A stretch of 64,000 nucleotides of DNA from Dactylosporangium roseum (GTDB lineage Bacteria > Actinomycetota > Actinomycetes > Mycobacteriales > Micromonosporaceae): the NCBI RefSeq assembly GCF_025264685.1, contig NZ_CP073721.1, forward strand, positions 7,891,501 through 7,955,500, given 5' to 3'. Under the pieces are notes generated by a model, which saw nothing but the letters and a program-made list of their open reading frames with translations, ran no database searches and was not told where the DNA came from. The translations under genes were made by a program, and so were the position numbers. Within the stretch, counting starts at the first letter, position 1, and each line of letters begins with the position of its first letter. Of this stretch, positions 1 to 9,118 are shown piece by piece.

Positions 1-1
1 G

Positions 2-1513
2 TACCAGTGGCGGGTCGGCGAGTTCTACCGCAATCTCGCGTTCAGCGGCCTCGACGACGGCTCCTCGCTGCGGCTCACGGTCTGGACCGGGCCGACGCAG
101 ACGTTCGGCGCGCTGCTGTTCGTGCCGCTCGTCCTCATGCTGGTCGACCTGCTGCGTGACCACCGCGACGGGCGCCGCTGGGCGCTCTTCACGCTGCTGC
201 TCGCCGGGGTCATGGGCGGCAAGGCGACCTATGTGCCGCTGCTGCTCTGCGGCCTGCTCCTCGTCGTCGCCGTCGAGCTGCTCCTGCGCCGCCGGCTCCA
301 CCGCGGCGCGCTGATCGCGCTCGGCCCGGCCGTCGCCGCGCTCGCCTTCTCCCAGCTCGTCCTCTTCGGCGCGACGAGTCAGGGCACCGCGCTCAAGCCG
401 CTCGCCGATGTGGTCACCGGCGGGCTGGGTATCAGCACCGGCTACTCCACCGGCGAGGTCACCGGCCGCCTGCTCGTGCTCGCCGCGCTCACCGTCTTCG
501 CGTGGGTGTGCGTCTGGGCGGGGCTGGCCGGCCTGCTCCGCCGGCGCCTGCCCGCCCCGGAGCTCACCGTCCTCGTCGGCGTCGGGATCAGCGGCGCCGC
601 GGCCACGATGCTGACCGGTCAGTCCGGCGACAGCCAGCGGTTCTTCCTCGAGGCGGCCCGCCCGTACCTGTCGGTCGCCGCGGTCGCCGGACTGGTCGCG
701 CTGCTGCCGGCCGGACGGATGACGGTGCGCCGGGCGCTGCCCCTGCTCGGTGCGGCGCTGCTCGGCGTCGTGGTCGTCCAGGCGATCCAGAGCTCCGGGC
801 GCGGCTCCGTGCCGAACGTCGGCAACACCGGGTCGTACGGCAATCTCACCCGCGCGATCGTCCTGCCCCACGTCGCCCTGCTCGGGTTCGCCGTGGTGTC
901 CCTGGTCGCGCTGCTGGTGGCCCGCCGGTGGCTGCCGATCACGCGGGGCACGGCCGCGGCGCTCGTGGTGGCGCTGCTGGCCGGCTACGGGCTCAACACG
1001 ACCGTGCAGAACTTCTACCTCGTGCTGCGGGAGTCGCGGCAACACGGCTGGCGCGACGTCATCCACGGCTCGCCACTGGTCTCCGAGGGCACGCTCGAGG
1101 CCGGGCGCTGGCTGCGCGACCACTCCTCACCCGACGACCTCGTGGCGACCAACGCGCATTGCGTCACGCTCGAGGGACGGTGCAGCAATCTACACTTCTC
1201 GATGACTGCCTACAGTGAGCGCCGCATGCTCGTCGAGGGGTGGGGCTTCTCGACCACCGCGCACGAGGAGGCCGCCCGGCTCGACACCTGGGTCGGCCAC
1301 GTCCCCTACTGGAAGCCGCGGATCCTGGCCGACAACGACGCCGTGTTCGAGGATCCATCGCCCGAAACGGTGGACGTGCTCCGCGACCGATACCGGATAC
1401 GTTGGCTATTCGTTGACGAGACGCAGAGCGACGTCTCGCCGGCTCTTTCGACCTTCGCTACCGAACGCTATCGGTCAGGGGTCTGCGTCGTGTACGAGCT
1501 GCCCCGTTCCTGA
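2..1513 (+). CDS. Polytopic membrane protein, 5' end outside window
   Basis: The reading frame is open to the first codon of the window, so this gene is truncated at its 5' end. The visible part has about nine to ten hydrophobic segments up to roughly position 1020, followed by a soluble C-terminal domain of about 150 residues. This topology is typical of GT-C type glycosyltransferases and similar actinobacterial surface-polysaccharide membrane proteins, where the C-terminal domain lies outside the membrane. No catalytic motif is visible because the N-terminal loop, where it would lie, is missing. The next gene, a sugar aminotransferase, starts 58 bases downstream on the same strand, consistent with a glycan role. 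The function is inferred from topology and neighbours only. Confidence 0.7.
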   Translation, partial: YQWRVGEFYRNLAFSGLDDGSSLRLTVWTGPTQTFGALLFVPLVLMLVDLLRDHRDGRRWALFTLLLAGVMGGKATYVPLLLCGLLLVVAVELLLRRRLHRGALIALGPAVAALAFSQLVLFGATSQGTALKPLADVVTGGLGISTGYSTGEVTGRLLVLAALTVFAWVCVWAGLAGLLRRRLPAPELTVLVGVGISGAAATMLTGQSGDSQRFFLEAARPYLSVAAVAGLVALLPAGRMTVRRALPLLGAALLGVVVVQAIQSSGRGSVPNVGNTGSYGNLTRAIVLPHVALLGFAVVSLVALLVARRWLPITRGTAAALVVALLAGYGLNTTVQNFYLVLRESRQHGWRDVIHGSPLVSEGTLEAGRWLRDHSSPDDLVATNAHCVTLEGRCSNLHFSMTAYSERRMLVEGWGFSTTAHEEAARLDTWVGHVPYWKPRILADNDAVFEDPSPETVDVLRDRYRIRWLFVDETQSDVSPALSTFATERYRSGVCVVYELPRS

Positions 1514-1571
1514 CCTGGCCGCCCGGGCGTACCGAACCCGCACAATCGCAGCATCCGTTAGGTAGGCTCCA

Positions 1572-2729
1572 GTGATTCCCACGAACCAGCTCACGGTTCC
1601 ATTCAACAAGGGCTATCTGACCGGCGCCGAGGCCGACTACATGCGGCAGGCGATGACGAGTGGTCCGATGACGGGGGACGGCCCCTTCACCAAGCGGGCC
1701 AGCGCACTACTGACCGAGATCATCGGCGCCCGGCAGGCGCTGCTCACGACCTCGTGCACCCACGCGCTCGACATGACCGCGCTGCTGCTCGACCTGGAAC
1801 CCGGCGACGAGGTGATCGTCCCGTCGTTCACGTTCTGCTCCACCGCCAACGCCTACGCGCTGCGTGGTGCCGTGCCCGTGTTCGTCGATTGCCGGCCGGA
1901 CACCCTCAACCTCGACGAGCGGCAGGTCGAGGCGGCGGTCACCGAGCGCACCAAGGCGATCGTCGTGGTCCACTACGCGGGCGTCGGCGTCGAGATGGAG
2001 GCCATCAACGCGATCGCCGAGAAGCACGACCTCGTCGTGATCGAGGACAACGCGCACGGCCTCGGCGGCACCAACCACGGGCGCAACCTCGGCTCGATCG
2101 GCGCGATGGCCACGCAGAGCTTCCACGAGACCAAGAACGTCCAATGCGGCGAGGGCGGCGCGTTGGTCTTCAACGACGACCGCTACTTCGAGCGGGCCGA
2201 GATCATCCGGGAGAAGGGCACCAACCGCGCCCAGTTCTTCCGCGGCATGGTCGACAAATACCGCTGGATCGACGTCGGCTCGTCCTACCTGCCGTCCGAC
2301 CTGCTGGCCGCGTTCCTCACCGCGCAACTGGAGCACTTCGACGAGATCCAGCGCCGCCGCCAGCACGTCTGGGCCAGCTATCACGAGCGGCTCGCGGCCT
2401 GGGCCGCCGAGCACGACGTGGTCCAGCCGACCGTGCCGGAAGGCCACGAGCATCCCGCGCACCTCTACTACCTGCTGCTGCCCGACCTGGAGAGCCGCCA
2501 GAGCATGCTCAAGCACATGCTCAGCCATGGAGTGCTCGGCACGTTCCACTACCAGCCGCTGCACGTGTCCCCGGCCGGCCAGCAGTACGGCCGGGTCGGC
2601 CCGCAGGGCTGCCCGGTGACCGAGGACGTCGCCGACCGACTGCTGCGCCTGCCGCTCTACGCCGGCATGACCGACACCGACATCGACACCGTGATCACCA
2701 CGGTCGAGACGTTCCGGCCACGCGGATAA
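1572..2729 (+). CDS. WecE-like dTDP-4-amino-4,6-dideoxyhexose transaminase (DegT/DnrJ/EryC1 family)
   Basis: This PLP-dependent nucleotide-sugar aminotransferase of 385 residues has the family length. The cofactor-binding segment IEDNAHG lies around residue 159. The Schiff-base lysine is in SFHETKN (about K188), a form characteristic of the WecE/RffA branch that makes dTDP-4-amino-4,6-dideoxygalactose from a 4-keto-6-deoxy sugar. The substrate is inferred from this motif. It starts with GTG. GtrA follows after 10 bases, so the two are probably cotranscribed. The N-acetyltransferase at 9119-9619 could acylate the amine made here. Confidence 0.88.
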   Translation: MIPTNQLTVPFNKGYLTGAEADYMRQAMTSGPMTGDGPFTKRASALLTEIIGARQALLTTSCTHALDMTALLLDLEPGDEVIVPSFTFCSTANAYALRGAVPVFVDCRPDTLNLDERQVEAAVTERTKAIVVVHYAGVGVEMEAINAIAEKHDLVVIEDNAHGLGGTNHGRNLGSIGAMATQSFHETKNVQCGEGGALVFNDDRYFERAEIIREKGTNRAQFFRGMVDKYRWIDVGSSYLPSDLLAAFLTAQLEHFDEIQRRRQHVWASYHERLAAWAAEHDVVQPTVPEGHEHPAHLYYLLLPDLESRQSMLKHMLSHGVLGTFHYQPLHVSPAGQQYGRVGPQGCPVTEDVADRLLRLPLYAGMTDTDIDTVITTVETFRPRG

Positions 2730-2739
2730 CCCGGTCGCC

Positions 2740-3198
2740 GTGGTCGCGGAGCAGCAAGCGGGCGAGAAGACCGCCCCGGCCCGGCCATGGCTCATCCGCA
2801 CGATCGGCACGCTGGCCGGCGATCGCCGCGTCCGCTACCTCACCGTCGGCGGCGTCTCCTCGGTGTCGTACTACGCCTTCTTCGCGGGCATCTACCTGCT
2901 CACCCGCGATCACCTGCACTACCTGGTCCCGACGGTGATCGCCAACTTCCTGTGCGCGCTCGTGACGTATCCGCTGCAGCGGCGCTTCGTGTTCCGGTCG
3001 ACGGGACGGGTCGTCTCCGGCTTCGTCAAGTTCTACCTGGTGTGCCTGTGGGCGCTGGCCTACACGTTCGTCGGCCTGCCGGTGCTGGTCGAGCTCGTGC
3101 ACATCCCGGTGCTGATCGCGCAGGCGATCCTGATCGCAACCGCGCCGATCATCAACTACCAGTTGAGCAAGCTCTGGGTCTTCCGCACCAACCCCTAA
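2740..3198 (+). CDS. GtrA family membrane protein
   Basis: A 152-residue protein with four hydrophobic helices and the GtrA signature near the first helix (RYLTVGGVSS) and the last (NYQLSKLWVF). GtrA-family proteins are small membrane proteins linked to polyprenyl-linked sugar translocation and teichoic acid or arabinogalactan decoration. GTG start, 10 bases after the aminotransferase. The polyprenyl-glycosyltransferase-like gene that GtrA normally partners lies on the other strand immediately beyond an inverted repeat. Confidence 0.85.
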   Translation: MVAEQQAGEKTAPARPWLIRTIGTLAGDRRVRYLTVGGVSSVSYYAFFAGIYLLTRDHLHYLVPTVIANFLCALVTYPLQRRFVFRSTGRVVSGFVKFYLVCLWALAYTFVGLPVLVELVHIPVLIAQAILIATAPIINYQLSKLWVFRTNP

Positions 3199-3216
3199 CG
3201 CCCCCGCCCCCACCCC

Positions 3217-3315
3217 CGCCCTTCGTGCGTTGATCTTGCAGTTGTGGTGCCGAGACACTCCCTGAATGCCCAGTTTGTTAGGCACCACAACTGCAAGATC
3301 AACGCACGAAGGGCG
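3217..3315. repeat. Long perfect inverted repeat, family 1 copy 1 (convergent-gene junction)
   Basis: Two 35-base arms, 3217-3251 and 3281-3315, are exact reverse complements around a 29-base spacer. The core of each arm contains TTGATCTTGCAGTTGTGG or its complement. The element sits between the convergent gtrA-like and glycosyltransferase genes. Related copies lie at 29873-29949 and 34858-34934, also between convergent genes. It probably acts as a bidirectional terminator or is a mobile palindromic element. Confidence 0.9.
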
Positions 3316-3329
3316 CGGTGAACGCTGGG

Positions 3330-4310
3330 CTAGCGGCGGTCGGCGGCGGCGCCTCGGTTGATGTGCTCGCGGATGACGTAGGTGGGGCGGCCCATGCCGT
3401 GGGAATGCACCCGGCCGAGGTACTCACCGAGCACGCCGATGCCAATGAGCTGCGCCGACGAGAAGATCGCGACCAGTGAGGCGAGCGTCGTGAAGCCCGC
3501 GACCGTGGTGTCGCCGTGGAAGTACTGCCAGACGAGGCGGATCGTCAGCAGCAGGCCGCAGACGCCGATCAGGGAGCCCAGGTAGGTGACCATCCGCAAG
3601 GGCTTGGTCGAGTAGCCCAGGATCATGTTGACCGCGTGCTTCATGAGCGAGCGGAGCGTGAAGCCGGAGGTGCCCTCGGTGCGCTGGTCCATACGCACCG
3701 ACACCGAGCCGACCCGGGTCGTGGTCCACGACAGCACGATGTCGACCGACACGTGCGGCCCGCTGACCTGGTCGAAGCCCGACCGCAGGAAGGTGCGGAA
3801 GATGCGCAGCGCGCCCAGCACGTCGGCGTTGGGAATGCCCATCGTGCGGCCCATGACCAGCGTCTTGGCACCCCAGGAGGTCAGGTTGCGGACGGCGCCG
3901 TGCTCCTCGACCTCGGAAACCGCATACACCACGTCGAGGTCGTCGGTGAGGGCGTCGACGAGCTTCGGCAGTTCCTCCGGCGGGTGCTGGAGGTCGTCGT
4001 CCATCGTGATGATGCGGTCGTGGGCCGCCGCGCGGATGCCGGCGATGAGCGCATTGTGCTGCCCGTAGTTGCGAGCCATGCGGATCGCCTGGACGTGCTC
4101 GAACTTCCCGGCGAGTTCGCTCGCGACGCCCCAGGTCTCGTCCGTGCTGTCGACGACCAGGATCACCTCGTGATCCGGGTGGATCGTGGGCAGAACGCCG
4201 TTCAGGCGCTCCACGAGCGCCGGGAGGATGCGCGCCGAGCGGTAGCACGGGACGACGACAGACAGCGACACCTTCGGAGACTCCTCACAGTAACCGGGCA
4301 TCTCACCCAA
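3330..4310 (-). CDS. Glycosyltransferase family 2 (GtrB/DPM1-like) with two C-terminal membrane helices
   Basis: A 326-residue GT-A enzyme of the type that transfers a sugar from a nucleotide donor to polyprenyl phosphate. The N-terminal fold starts with SVVVPCYRSA. The metal-binding region TMDDDLQHPPEE lies near residue 100. Two hydrophobic segments near residues 235-290 anchor it in the membrane. It is 58 bases downstream of the LuxC-like gene on the same strand and is probably the last gene of that operon. Together with GtrA across the junction it forms the usual GtrA/GtrB pair. Substrate not determinable. Confidence 0.87.
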   Translation of the reverse strand: MGEMPGYCEESPKVSLSVVVPCYRSARILPALVERLNGVLPTIHPDHEVILVVDSTDETWGVASELAGKFEHVQAIRMARNYGQHNALIAGIRAAAHDRIITMDDDLQHPPEELPKLVDALTDDLDVVYAVSEVEEHGAVRNLTSWGAKTLVMGRTMGIPNADVLGALRIFRTFLRSGFDQVSGPHVSVDIVLSWTTTRVGSVSVRMDQRTEGTSGFTLRSLMKHAVNMILGYSTKPLRMVTYLGSLIGVCGLLLTIRLVWQYFHGDTTVAGFTTLASLVAIFSSAQLIGIGVLGEYLGRVHSHGMGRPTYVIREHINRGAAADRR

Positions 4311-4368
4311 CGCCGGTGACCACGGTTCGGACTCGCCAAAGCTCTCTGACCGGGGTTGTTCAGCCGAT

Positions 4369-5607
4369 TCAGGTCTGGATCGTGATGATCCGGGTGAACT
4401 CGTGCAGCAGGTCGAGCCCGTCCCAGACCCCGGCGAACGTCAGCGCCTGCCCGAGCGGCACGATGCGGTCGATGCCCCGGCCGGCGAGCGTGGTCACGAA
4501 GTCATCGAGCTCCGACATGGTGAAACCGAACTGGCTGAGCGTCTGGTCCTTGCGCCGGATCACCGGCGCCAGCTCGGCGAGCGACCCGATCGTGACGTGA
4601 CAGATCGTGCCGGCCCCGAGCCAGTGCCGCTGGACCTCGTCAAGCCCGCCCAGCTCCACATGGGCCACCGCGTTGCCGGCGAACGCGACCCGGGTCGCCG
4701 CGCCGGTCGCGGCCAGCCCGTAGGTGGCCACGCGCTTCTCCACCGCCATCGCGGCGTCGACCGCCCAGCCCCGCCGCGCGACCACCTCGCCCAGCAGCGT
4801 CGCAAACTCGGCCCTCGCCTCCTCTGCCGCCGCGGCGTCGCCGACCCAGAACAGGTCGCGCGGCGACGAGCAGGCCGCCTGGTCGAACCAGTAGAGGTCG
4901 TTGGCGAAGCCGTCGGCCGCCGCCCGGCGCCGGGCCGGCGTCGCCGCCTGCCACCCGGGCACCGAGATCGCCGCGAACGACGAACGGTCCGGGAACGCGA
5001 GGTCGCGGGTCAGCGGCCGCACCGGGTGCCTGCGGAGCAGGTTCACCGACTGGTCGCCGCCCCACAGCACCCGCAGGTCGCAGGCGCCCATGAGCGCGCC
5101 GGTGACGGCGTCGTCGCGGTCGTAGGCGACCATCCGCTGGGTCTGCGTGATCGCCGGGTGGGCGTCGGCGAGCACGTCGTTGAGCGCCTCGAGCACCGTC
5201 TGCGCGGCGCCGGCGGAACGGCTGGAGATCCGGACGATGTTGTGGTTGCCGGCGAGGGCCGAGAGCGCCCAGGAGTACACGAAAATCGTGTCCACATTGG
5301 CCGGCGGGAAGTGCACGACCAGCCCGCGCGGGGCGCGGCGCCGGCCGCCGACGCCGTCACCCAGCCGTTCGACGGCCCGGGCGAGCTCACCCTTGCGGAG
5401 GAAGAAGCCCAGCGAGCCGAGCTCCGGATGCCGGCGGGCCAGGTCGGGCTTGAGCAGCCGGCGGGAGAAGGCGATGAGGAACTCGCGGACCCGCTCGTCG
5501 CCGACGGCCAGCCGGCCGCCGTCGGGCTCCTGGGAGACCTCCGCGAGCAGTCGTTCGACGCCCGAGACCGGCGCACCGGCGGGGAAGCGCGGCTCGACGG
5601 CCGTCAT
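4369..5607 (-). CDS. LuxC-like acyl-CoA/acyl-enzyme reductase
   Basis: A 412-residue protein of the LuxC fatty-acyl reductase family, which reduces an acyl thioester to an aldehyde with NADPH. The segment FDQAACSSPR places a likely nucleophilic cysteine at about residue 246, as in LuxC. I chose the ATG at 5607 because it overlaps the stop of the upstream luxE-like gene by four bases (ATGA); the longer frame upstream lies inside that gene. No luciferase luxAB genes are nearby, so light production is not implied. The gene ends an operon that would activate, carry, modify and reduce an acyl group. Confidence 0.85.
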   Translation of the reverse strand: MTAVEPRFPAGAPVSGVERLLAEVSQEPDGGRLAVGDERVREFLIAFSRRLLKPDLARRHPELGSLGFFLRKGELARAVERLGDGVGGRRRAPRGLVVHFPPANVDTIFVYSWALSALAGNHNIVRISSRSAGAAQTVLEALNDVLADAHPAITQTQRMVAYDRDDAVTGALMGACDLRVLWGGDQSVNLLRRHPVRPLTRDLAFPDRSSFAAISVPGWQAATPARRRAAADGFANDLYWFDQAACSSPRDLFWVGDAAAAEEARAEFATLLGEVVARRGWAVDAAMAVEKRVATYGLAATGAATRVAFAGNAVAHVELGGLDEVQRHWLGAGTICHVTIGSLAELAPVIRRKDQTLSQFGFTMSELDDFVTTLAGRGIDRIVPLGQALTFAGVWDGLDLLHEFTRIITIQT

Positions 5608-6653
5608 GCCGATCCCCCGGCAAAGGTGTCGCTGCAGCCCCGGGCCTCGGCCCTCGCCAGGCGGCCGAGGATCGAGAACCGTTTGCCCGGCCAGGCGCCG
5701 TCGTCGATGCCGTTGATCACACCGAGGTCCTCGGTGAGCAGGACGTGCCCGGGGTACGACTCCGGCAGCGTGCTGACCACCTCCACCAGGCCCGGCCTGC
5801 CCGGGGGCAGGGGCTCCCACGTCTCCGGGTCGCGGATGACGACGTCGGCGAAGTCGGGACAGTAGAGCGAGTCGCCGTCGGGGCCTTCGAGGTAGACGAC
5901 GCCGATCTGCTCGACCATGCCGTAGAAGTTGTGGATCCGGGTGAGGCCGGTGCCGGCCTGAAAGGCCCGGCGGAACTCGGCGTTGTCGACCTGGCGATCG
6001 ACCAGCTTCTTCCAGCCGCCGGAGTGGACCAGGATGCCGTTGCTGAGGTCGAGGCCGTTGTCACGGGCGAGCTCGTAGAGGTACAGCCACACCATGAAGG
6101 TGAAGCCGAAAATCAGGAACGGCTGATCGCCGTGCTCGGCGAGGAAGCCGCGCACCGCCGCCACGTCGGGCTCGCCGTGCTCGTCCAGCGCCCACACGTG
6201 GTCGCGGCCGAACGTCACCATGCCCAGCACACCGGCGCCCCGGGCACTGAACGAGCGCCGGTTCTTGACGATCGCCGTCGAGTCGACGATGAGCATCGGC
6301 AGCCGCTTCGGCCCGAGCACCGTTTGCAGGGTCCGGCCCAGCATCCGGGTCTGCGCCGCGGCCGCCGCCTTGTCCAGGTAGACGCGGCTGACGTCACCGG
6401 TGGTCCCGCTCGACGTGAGAACCTTGAAGACCTCGTCGTCCGGGATGCTCTTGAGCTGCCGGGTCTTGAACAGCCGGACCGGCAGCCAGGGCAGATCGGC
6501 GATCGCCTGGTACTCGCGGCCGGAGCCGTGGCCGATCGCGGCGAGGATGTTGGCGTAGGCGGCGCCGCGGGCGCGGTGCCGATCGGTCAGCTCGACCAGC
6601 CGGGGCAGGAGCTGGGCCTCCCGCTCCGGCTGGGCCAGCGTGAAGACGTTCAT
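5604..6653 (-). CDS. LuxE-like acyl-protein synthetase
   Basis: A 349-residue member of the LuxE/acyl-protein synthetase family, which activates a carboxylate with ATP and passes the acyl group to a partner cysteine. The adenylate-forming motif TSSGTTG is at residues 80-86, and a second conserved region NFYGMVEQ lies near residue 245. It overlaps the ligase gene upstream (6650-6653) and the LuxC-like gene downstream by four bases each, indicating translational coupling. LuxE-LuxC pairs form one reductase complex in bioluminescent bacteria; here a similar complex may act on a non-luminescent substrate. Confidence 0.86.
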   Translation of the reverse strand: MNVFTLAQPEREAQLLPRLVELTDRHRARGAAYANILAAIGHGSGREYQAIADLPWLPVRLFKTRQLKSIPDDEVFKVLTSSGTTGDVSRVYLDKAAAAAQTRMLGRTLQTVLGPKRLPMLIVDSTAIVKNRRSFSARGAGVLGMVTFGRDHVWALDEHGEPDVAAVRGFLAEHGDQPFLIFGFTFMVWLYLYELARDNGLDLSNGILVHSGGWKKLVDRQVDNAEFRRAFQAGTGLTRIHNFYGMVEQIGVVYLEGPDGDSLYCPDFADVVIRDPETWEPLPPGRPGLVEVVSTLPESYPGHVLLTEDLGVINGIDDGAWPGKRFSILGRLARAEARGCSDTFAGGSA

Positions 6654-8029
6654 CGCGCGGACTCCAACGTGCGGTAGTCGGTCTTGCCGTTGCTCAGCAG
6701 CGGCAGCGCCCCGATGTCACGGACCTCGAAGCCGGACCAGTGCAACTTGAGCCGTTCGGCGAGGTCCTGGCGGAGCCGCGTGGCGTCACCTGCGCCGCCC
6801 ACGACGAAGACGATGATCTTGTCGTCGCCGGCCACCGCCGCCGCCGGGCCGGGCAGCATGCCCTCGATGTCGTCGAGGTTGAGCCGGACGCCGAAGACCT
6901 TGCCGAAGCGCTTGAGCCGGCCGTCGATGAAGAGGTAGCCGTCGGCGTCGAGGTGGCCGAGGTCGCCGGTCTCGAGCAGACCGCCCTGGTCGTCGCCGCG
7001 GGCCAGGTCGGCGGCCGTCTCGGCGTAGCCGAGCATCACGTTGGGGCCCCGGTAGAGCACCTCGCCGCGCACATCGGGCTCGGTCGACTCGGTGCCGTCA
7101 TCGAGCCGCACGCTGAGTTGCCCGCCGGGCACCGCCGGGCCGACCGACCCGAGCTTCTCGGTCAACCGGTCCGCCGGCAACGTCGTGAGCCTCGGTGCGG
7201 CCTCGGTCTGCCCGTACATCACGAAGAGCCGGCCCGACACCGACTTCATGCGGCCGTGGAAGTCCTCGATGAGCTCGGTCCGCAGCCGGCCACCCGCCTG
7301 GGTGAGCGTATGCAGGCTCGGATACTTCGCCGGGTCGAAGCGCAGGCGCCGCAGGATCTCGTATTGCGAGGGGACCAGCGCCAGCGACGTCACGCCGTGC
7401 TCGGTGACGGCGGGCCAGAAACCCCGGCCGAGCAGCCCGTCCGCCTCGACGACCACCGTCGCACCCGCGGCCAGGTGCGTGTTGAGCACCGACATGCCGA
7501 ACGAGTAGTAGAACGGCAGGCTGCTCACCGTGACGTCGGCGCCGGTGATGCCGAGCGCCTCGATGATCGAGGCGGTGTTGGCCGCGATCGCGGCACGGGA
7601 GAGGCGAACCAGCTTGGGGTTGCCGGTCGAGCCCGAGGTGGCGAGCAGGACGGCCAGGTCCGGATGGGGCACGGCGGCCGACGGTGTCTCGCGCTCCCAC
7701 AGGGGACCGAGCCGCTCGTCCGACGTGAACCGGTAGCCCTTCGGGGTGTCGTCGGGAAGGGGGCCGGCCACCACGGCGGGCTCGAACCGGTCGACGAAGT
7801 CGGCCAGCGTCTCCGCCGGGAGCGTCGGGTCGAGCAGGGCCAGCGGGCGACCGGCCTCGAACGCGCTGACGTATCGCACGACGGCGTCGACCGTGGTCGG
7901 CATGGGGAGGAAGACGACACCGGGCGTGCGGCCGGCGTAGGCGCCGGCGGCGGCGGCGAGTGCCGTGCCCGGCACGACGGCGCCGGTGACGGCGTCGATC
8001 AGCCGGGCGTCCGGGTGCGGCAGGGTCAT
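6650..8029 (-). CDS. AMP-dependent acyl-CoA/acyl-ACP ligase
   Basis: A 459-residue ANL-superfamily adenylating enzyme. Visible motifs are the phosphate-binding loop LLATSGSTGNPK near residue 130, MYGQTEA (the A5 motif), and LETGDLG followed by FIDGR (A7/A8). The expected C-terminal lysine is plausibly in SNGKTDYRTL near the end. It is somewhat short for the family. It probably loads a carboxylic acid onto the acyl carrier protein encoded at 8762-9007. Both ends overlap neighbours by four bases. Substrate unknown. Confidence 0.87.
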   Translation of the reverse strand: MTLPHPDARLIDAVTGAVVPGTALAAAAGAYAGRTPGVVFLPMPTTVDAVVRYVSAFEAGRPLALLDPTLPAETLADFVDRFEPAVVAGPLPDDTPKGYRFTSDERLGPLWERETPSAAVPHPDLAVLLATSGSTGNPKLVRLSRAAIAANTASIIEALGITGADVTVSSLPFYYSFGMSVLNTHLAAGATVVVEADGLLGRGFWPAVTEHGVTSLALVPSQYEILRRLRFDPAKYPSLHTLTQAGGRLRTELIEDFHGRMKSVSGRLFVMYGQTEAAPRLTTLPADRLTEKLGSVGPAVPGGQLSVRLDDGTESTEPDVRGEVLYRGPNVMLGYAETAADLARGDDQGGLLETGDLGHLDADGYLFIDGRLKRFGKVFGVRLNLDDIEGMLPGPAAAVAGDDKIIVFVVGGAGDATRLRQDLAERLKLHWSGFEVRDIGALPLLSNGKTDYRTLESAR

Positions 8030-8778
8030 ACCACGAGTCCGCCGTCGACCTCGATCACCTGGCCGGTGACGAACCGGGCGCCGGCGGAGAGCAGGAACGC
8101 GACCACGTCGGCGACGTCCTCGGGCTCGCCGAGGCGGCGCAGTGCCGTGGCGGCGACCCGCTCGGCGCGGCCGGCCTCGTCGAGAGAGTCGAGCATCTCG
8201 GTCGCGATGAAGCCGGGCGCGACCGCGTTGACCCTGATGCCGGCCGGGCCGAGCTCCTTGGCGGCGGCGCGGGTGAAGCCGGCGACCGCGGCCTTGGTCG
8301 CGCCGTAGACCACCTGGCCGGCGGCGCCGGCGGTGCCCATCACCGACGAGAGCAGGACGACGGCGGGCGCGGCGCCGCGGCGCAGCAGTTTGACCGACGC
8401 CTGGACGGTGTGGGTGGCGCCGACCGCGTTGACCGCGAAGAGCCGCTCGACGGCGGTGTCGCTCATCATGCCGAGCAGGCCGGCCTCGTGGACGCCCGCG
8501 TTGACGACCAGGGCGTCGAGGCGGCGGTGCCGCTCGAAGACGAGGCGGACCATCGCCGCGACGTCGGCGGCCCGGCTGACGTCGCCGTGCACGACGAGCG
8601 GGTCGATGCCGAACTCCGCCGCCAGCTCGTCGGCGGTCGGCTTGGCCGAGCCCTCGCGCATCCCGTGCAGGACCAGTTGGTAACCCTCGGTGGCGAGTTT
8701 TCGGGCGATCGCCCGGCCGATCCCCCGGGACGAACCGGTGACGAACGCGACCCTCGCCGCATCAGCCGGTGAGCTCAA
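8026..8778 (-). CDS. 3-oxoacyl-ACP reductase-like SDR
   Basis: A 250-residue classical short-chain dehydrogenase/reductase. The cofactor loop GSSRGIGRA is near residue 16, NAG near residue 92, the catalytic tyrosine is in YGATK, and the C-terminus TGQVIEVDGGLVV is FabG-like. The best in-frame start is TTG at 8778, which overlaps the ACP gene by 17 bases and has a GGGGAAG sequence upstream. It probably reduces a beta-ketoacyl group held on the adjacent ACP. Confidence 0.87.
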   Translation of the reverse strand: MSSPADAARVAFVTGSSRGIGRAIARKLATEGYQLVLHGMREGSAKPTADELAAEFGIDPLVVHGDVSRAADVAAMVRLVFERHRRLDALVVNAGVHEAGLLGMMSDTAVERLFAVNAVGATHTVQASVKLLRRGAAPAVVLLSSVMGTAGAAGQVVYGATKAAVAGFTRAAAKELGPAGIRVNAVAPGFIATEMLDSLDEAGRAERVAATALRRLGEPEDVADVVAFLLSAGARFVTGQVIEVDGGLVV

Positions 8779-9007
8779 TGCCGTGCTTCCCCAGGATCTC
8801 GACGGCCTTGTCGAAGGAGCTCAGGTCGATGACCTCATCGGTGTCGATCATGACGTCGAACGCGTCCTCGATCTCCGCCACCAGGGTGAGGTGGGCCAGC
8901 GAGTCCCACTGTTCAATGCCTCGATATTCAAGCTTGTCGACTTCAACCTCCTCCGGGAGACCCAGCGCGGTGCGAAAGGCGGCACGGAGACGATCGAGAT
9001 TGCTCAT
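8762..9007 (-). CDS. Acyl carrier protein
   Basis: An 81-residue acidic ACP. The phosphopantetheine site is Ser36 in the segment WDSLAH, the usual DSL motif. It is the first gene of the minus-strand operon, followed with overlap by the SDR, ligase, LuxE-like and LuxC-like genes. This dedicated ACP probably carries the acyl group on which these enzymes act, rather than serving primary fatty-acid synthesis, because no other FAS genes are present. Confidence 0.92.
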   Translation of the reverse strand: MSNLDRLRAAFRTALGLPEEVEVDKLEYRGIEQWDSLAHLTLVAEIEDAFDVMIDTDEVIDLSSFDKAVEILGKHGIELTG

Positions 9008-9118
9008 CAGATCTGGGTCCTGTCCGATCAGGGCTCAAGCCGGTCGGCCGCCACCGTCTCGGGGCGGCACCCGCGAGCGAGTGTACCGTTGGCGTTTGAC
9101 CATCTCGGGAGGTTTTCG
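9008..9118. promoter_or_regulatory. Divergent promoter region between the ACP operon and the N-acetyltransferase
   Basis: A 111-base intergenic stretch separates two divergently oriented genes, so both promoters must lie here. A clear ribosome binding site GGGAGG (9107-9112) precedes the rightward GTG at 9119 by six bases and fixes that start. No specific operator is recognisable. Confidence 0.6.

Noticed and set aside
4369..9007. Bioluminescence operon
   Set aside because: LuxC- and LuxE-like genes are present but no luxA, luxB or luxD, so light emission is not supported.
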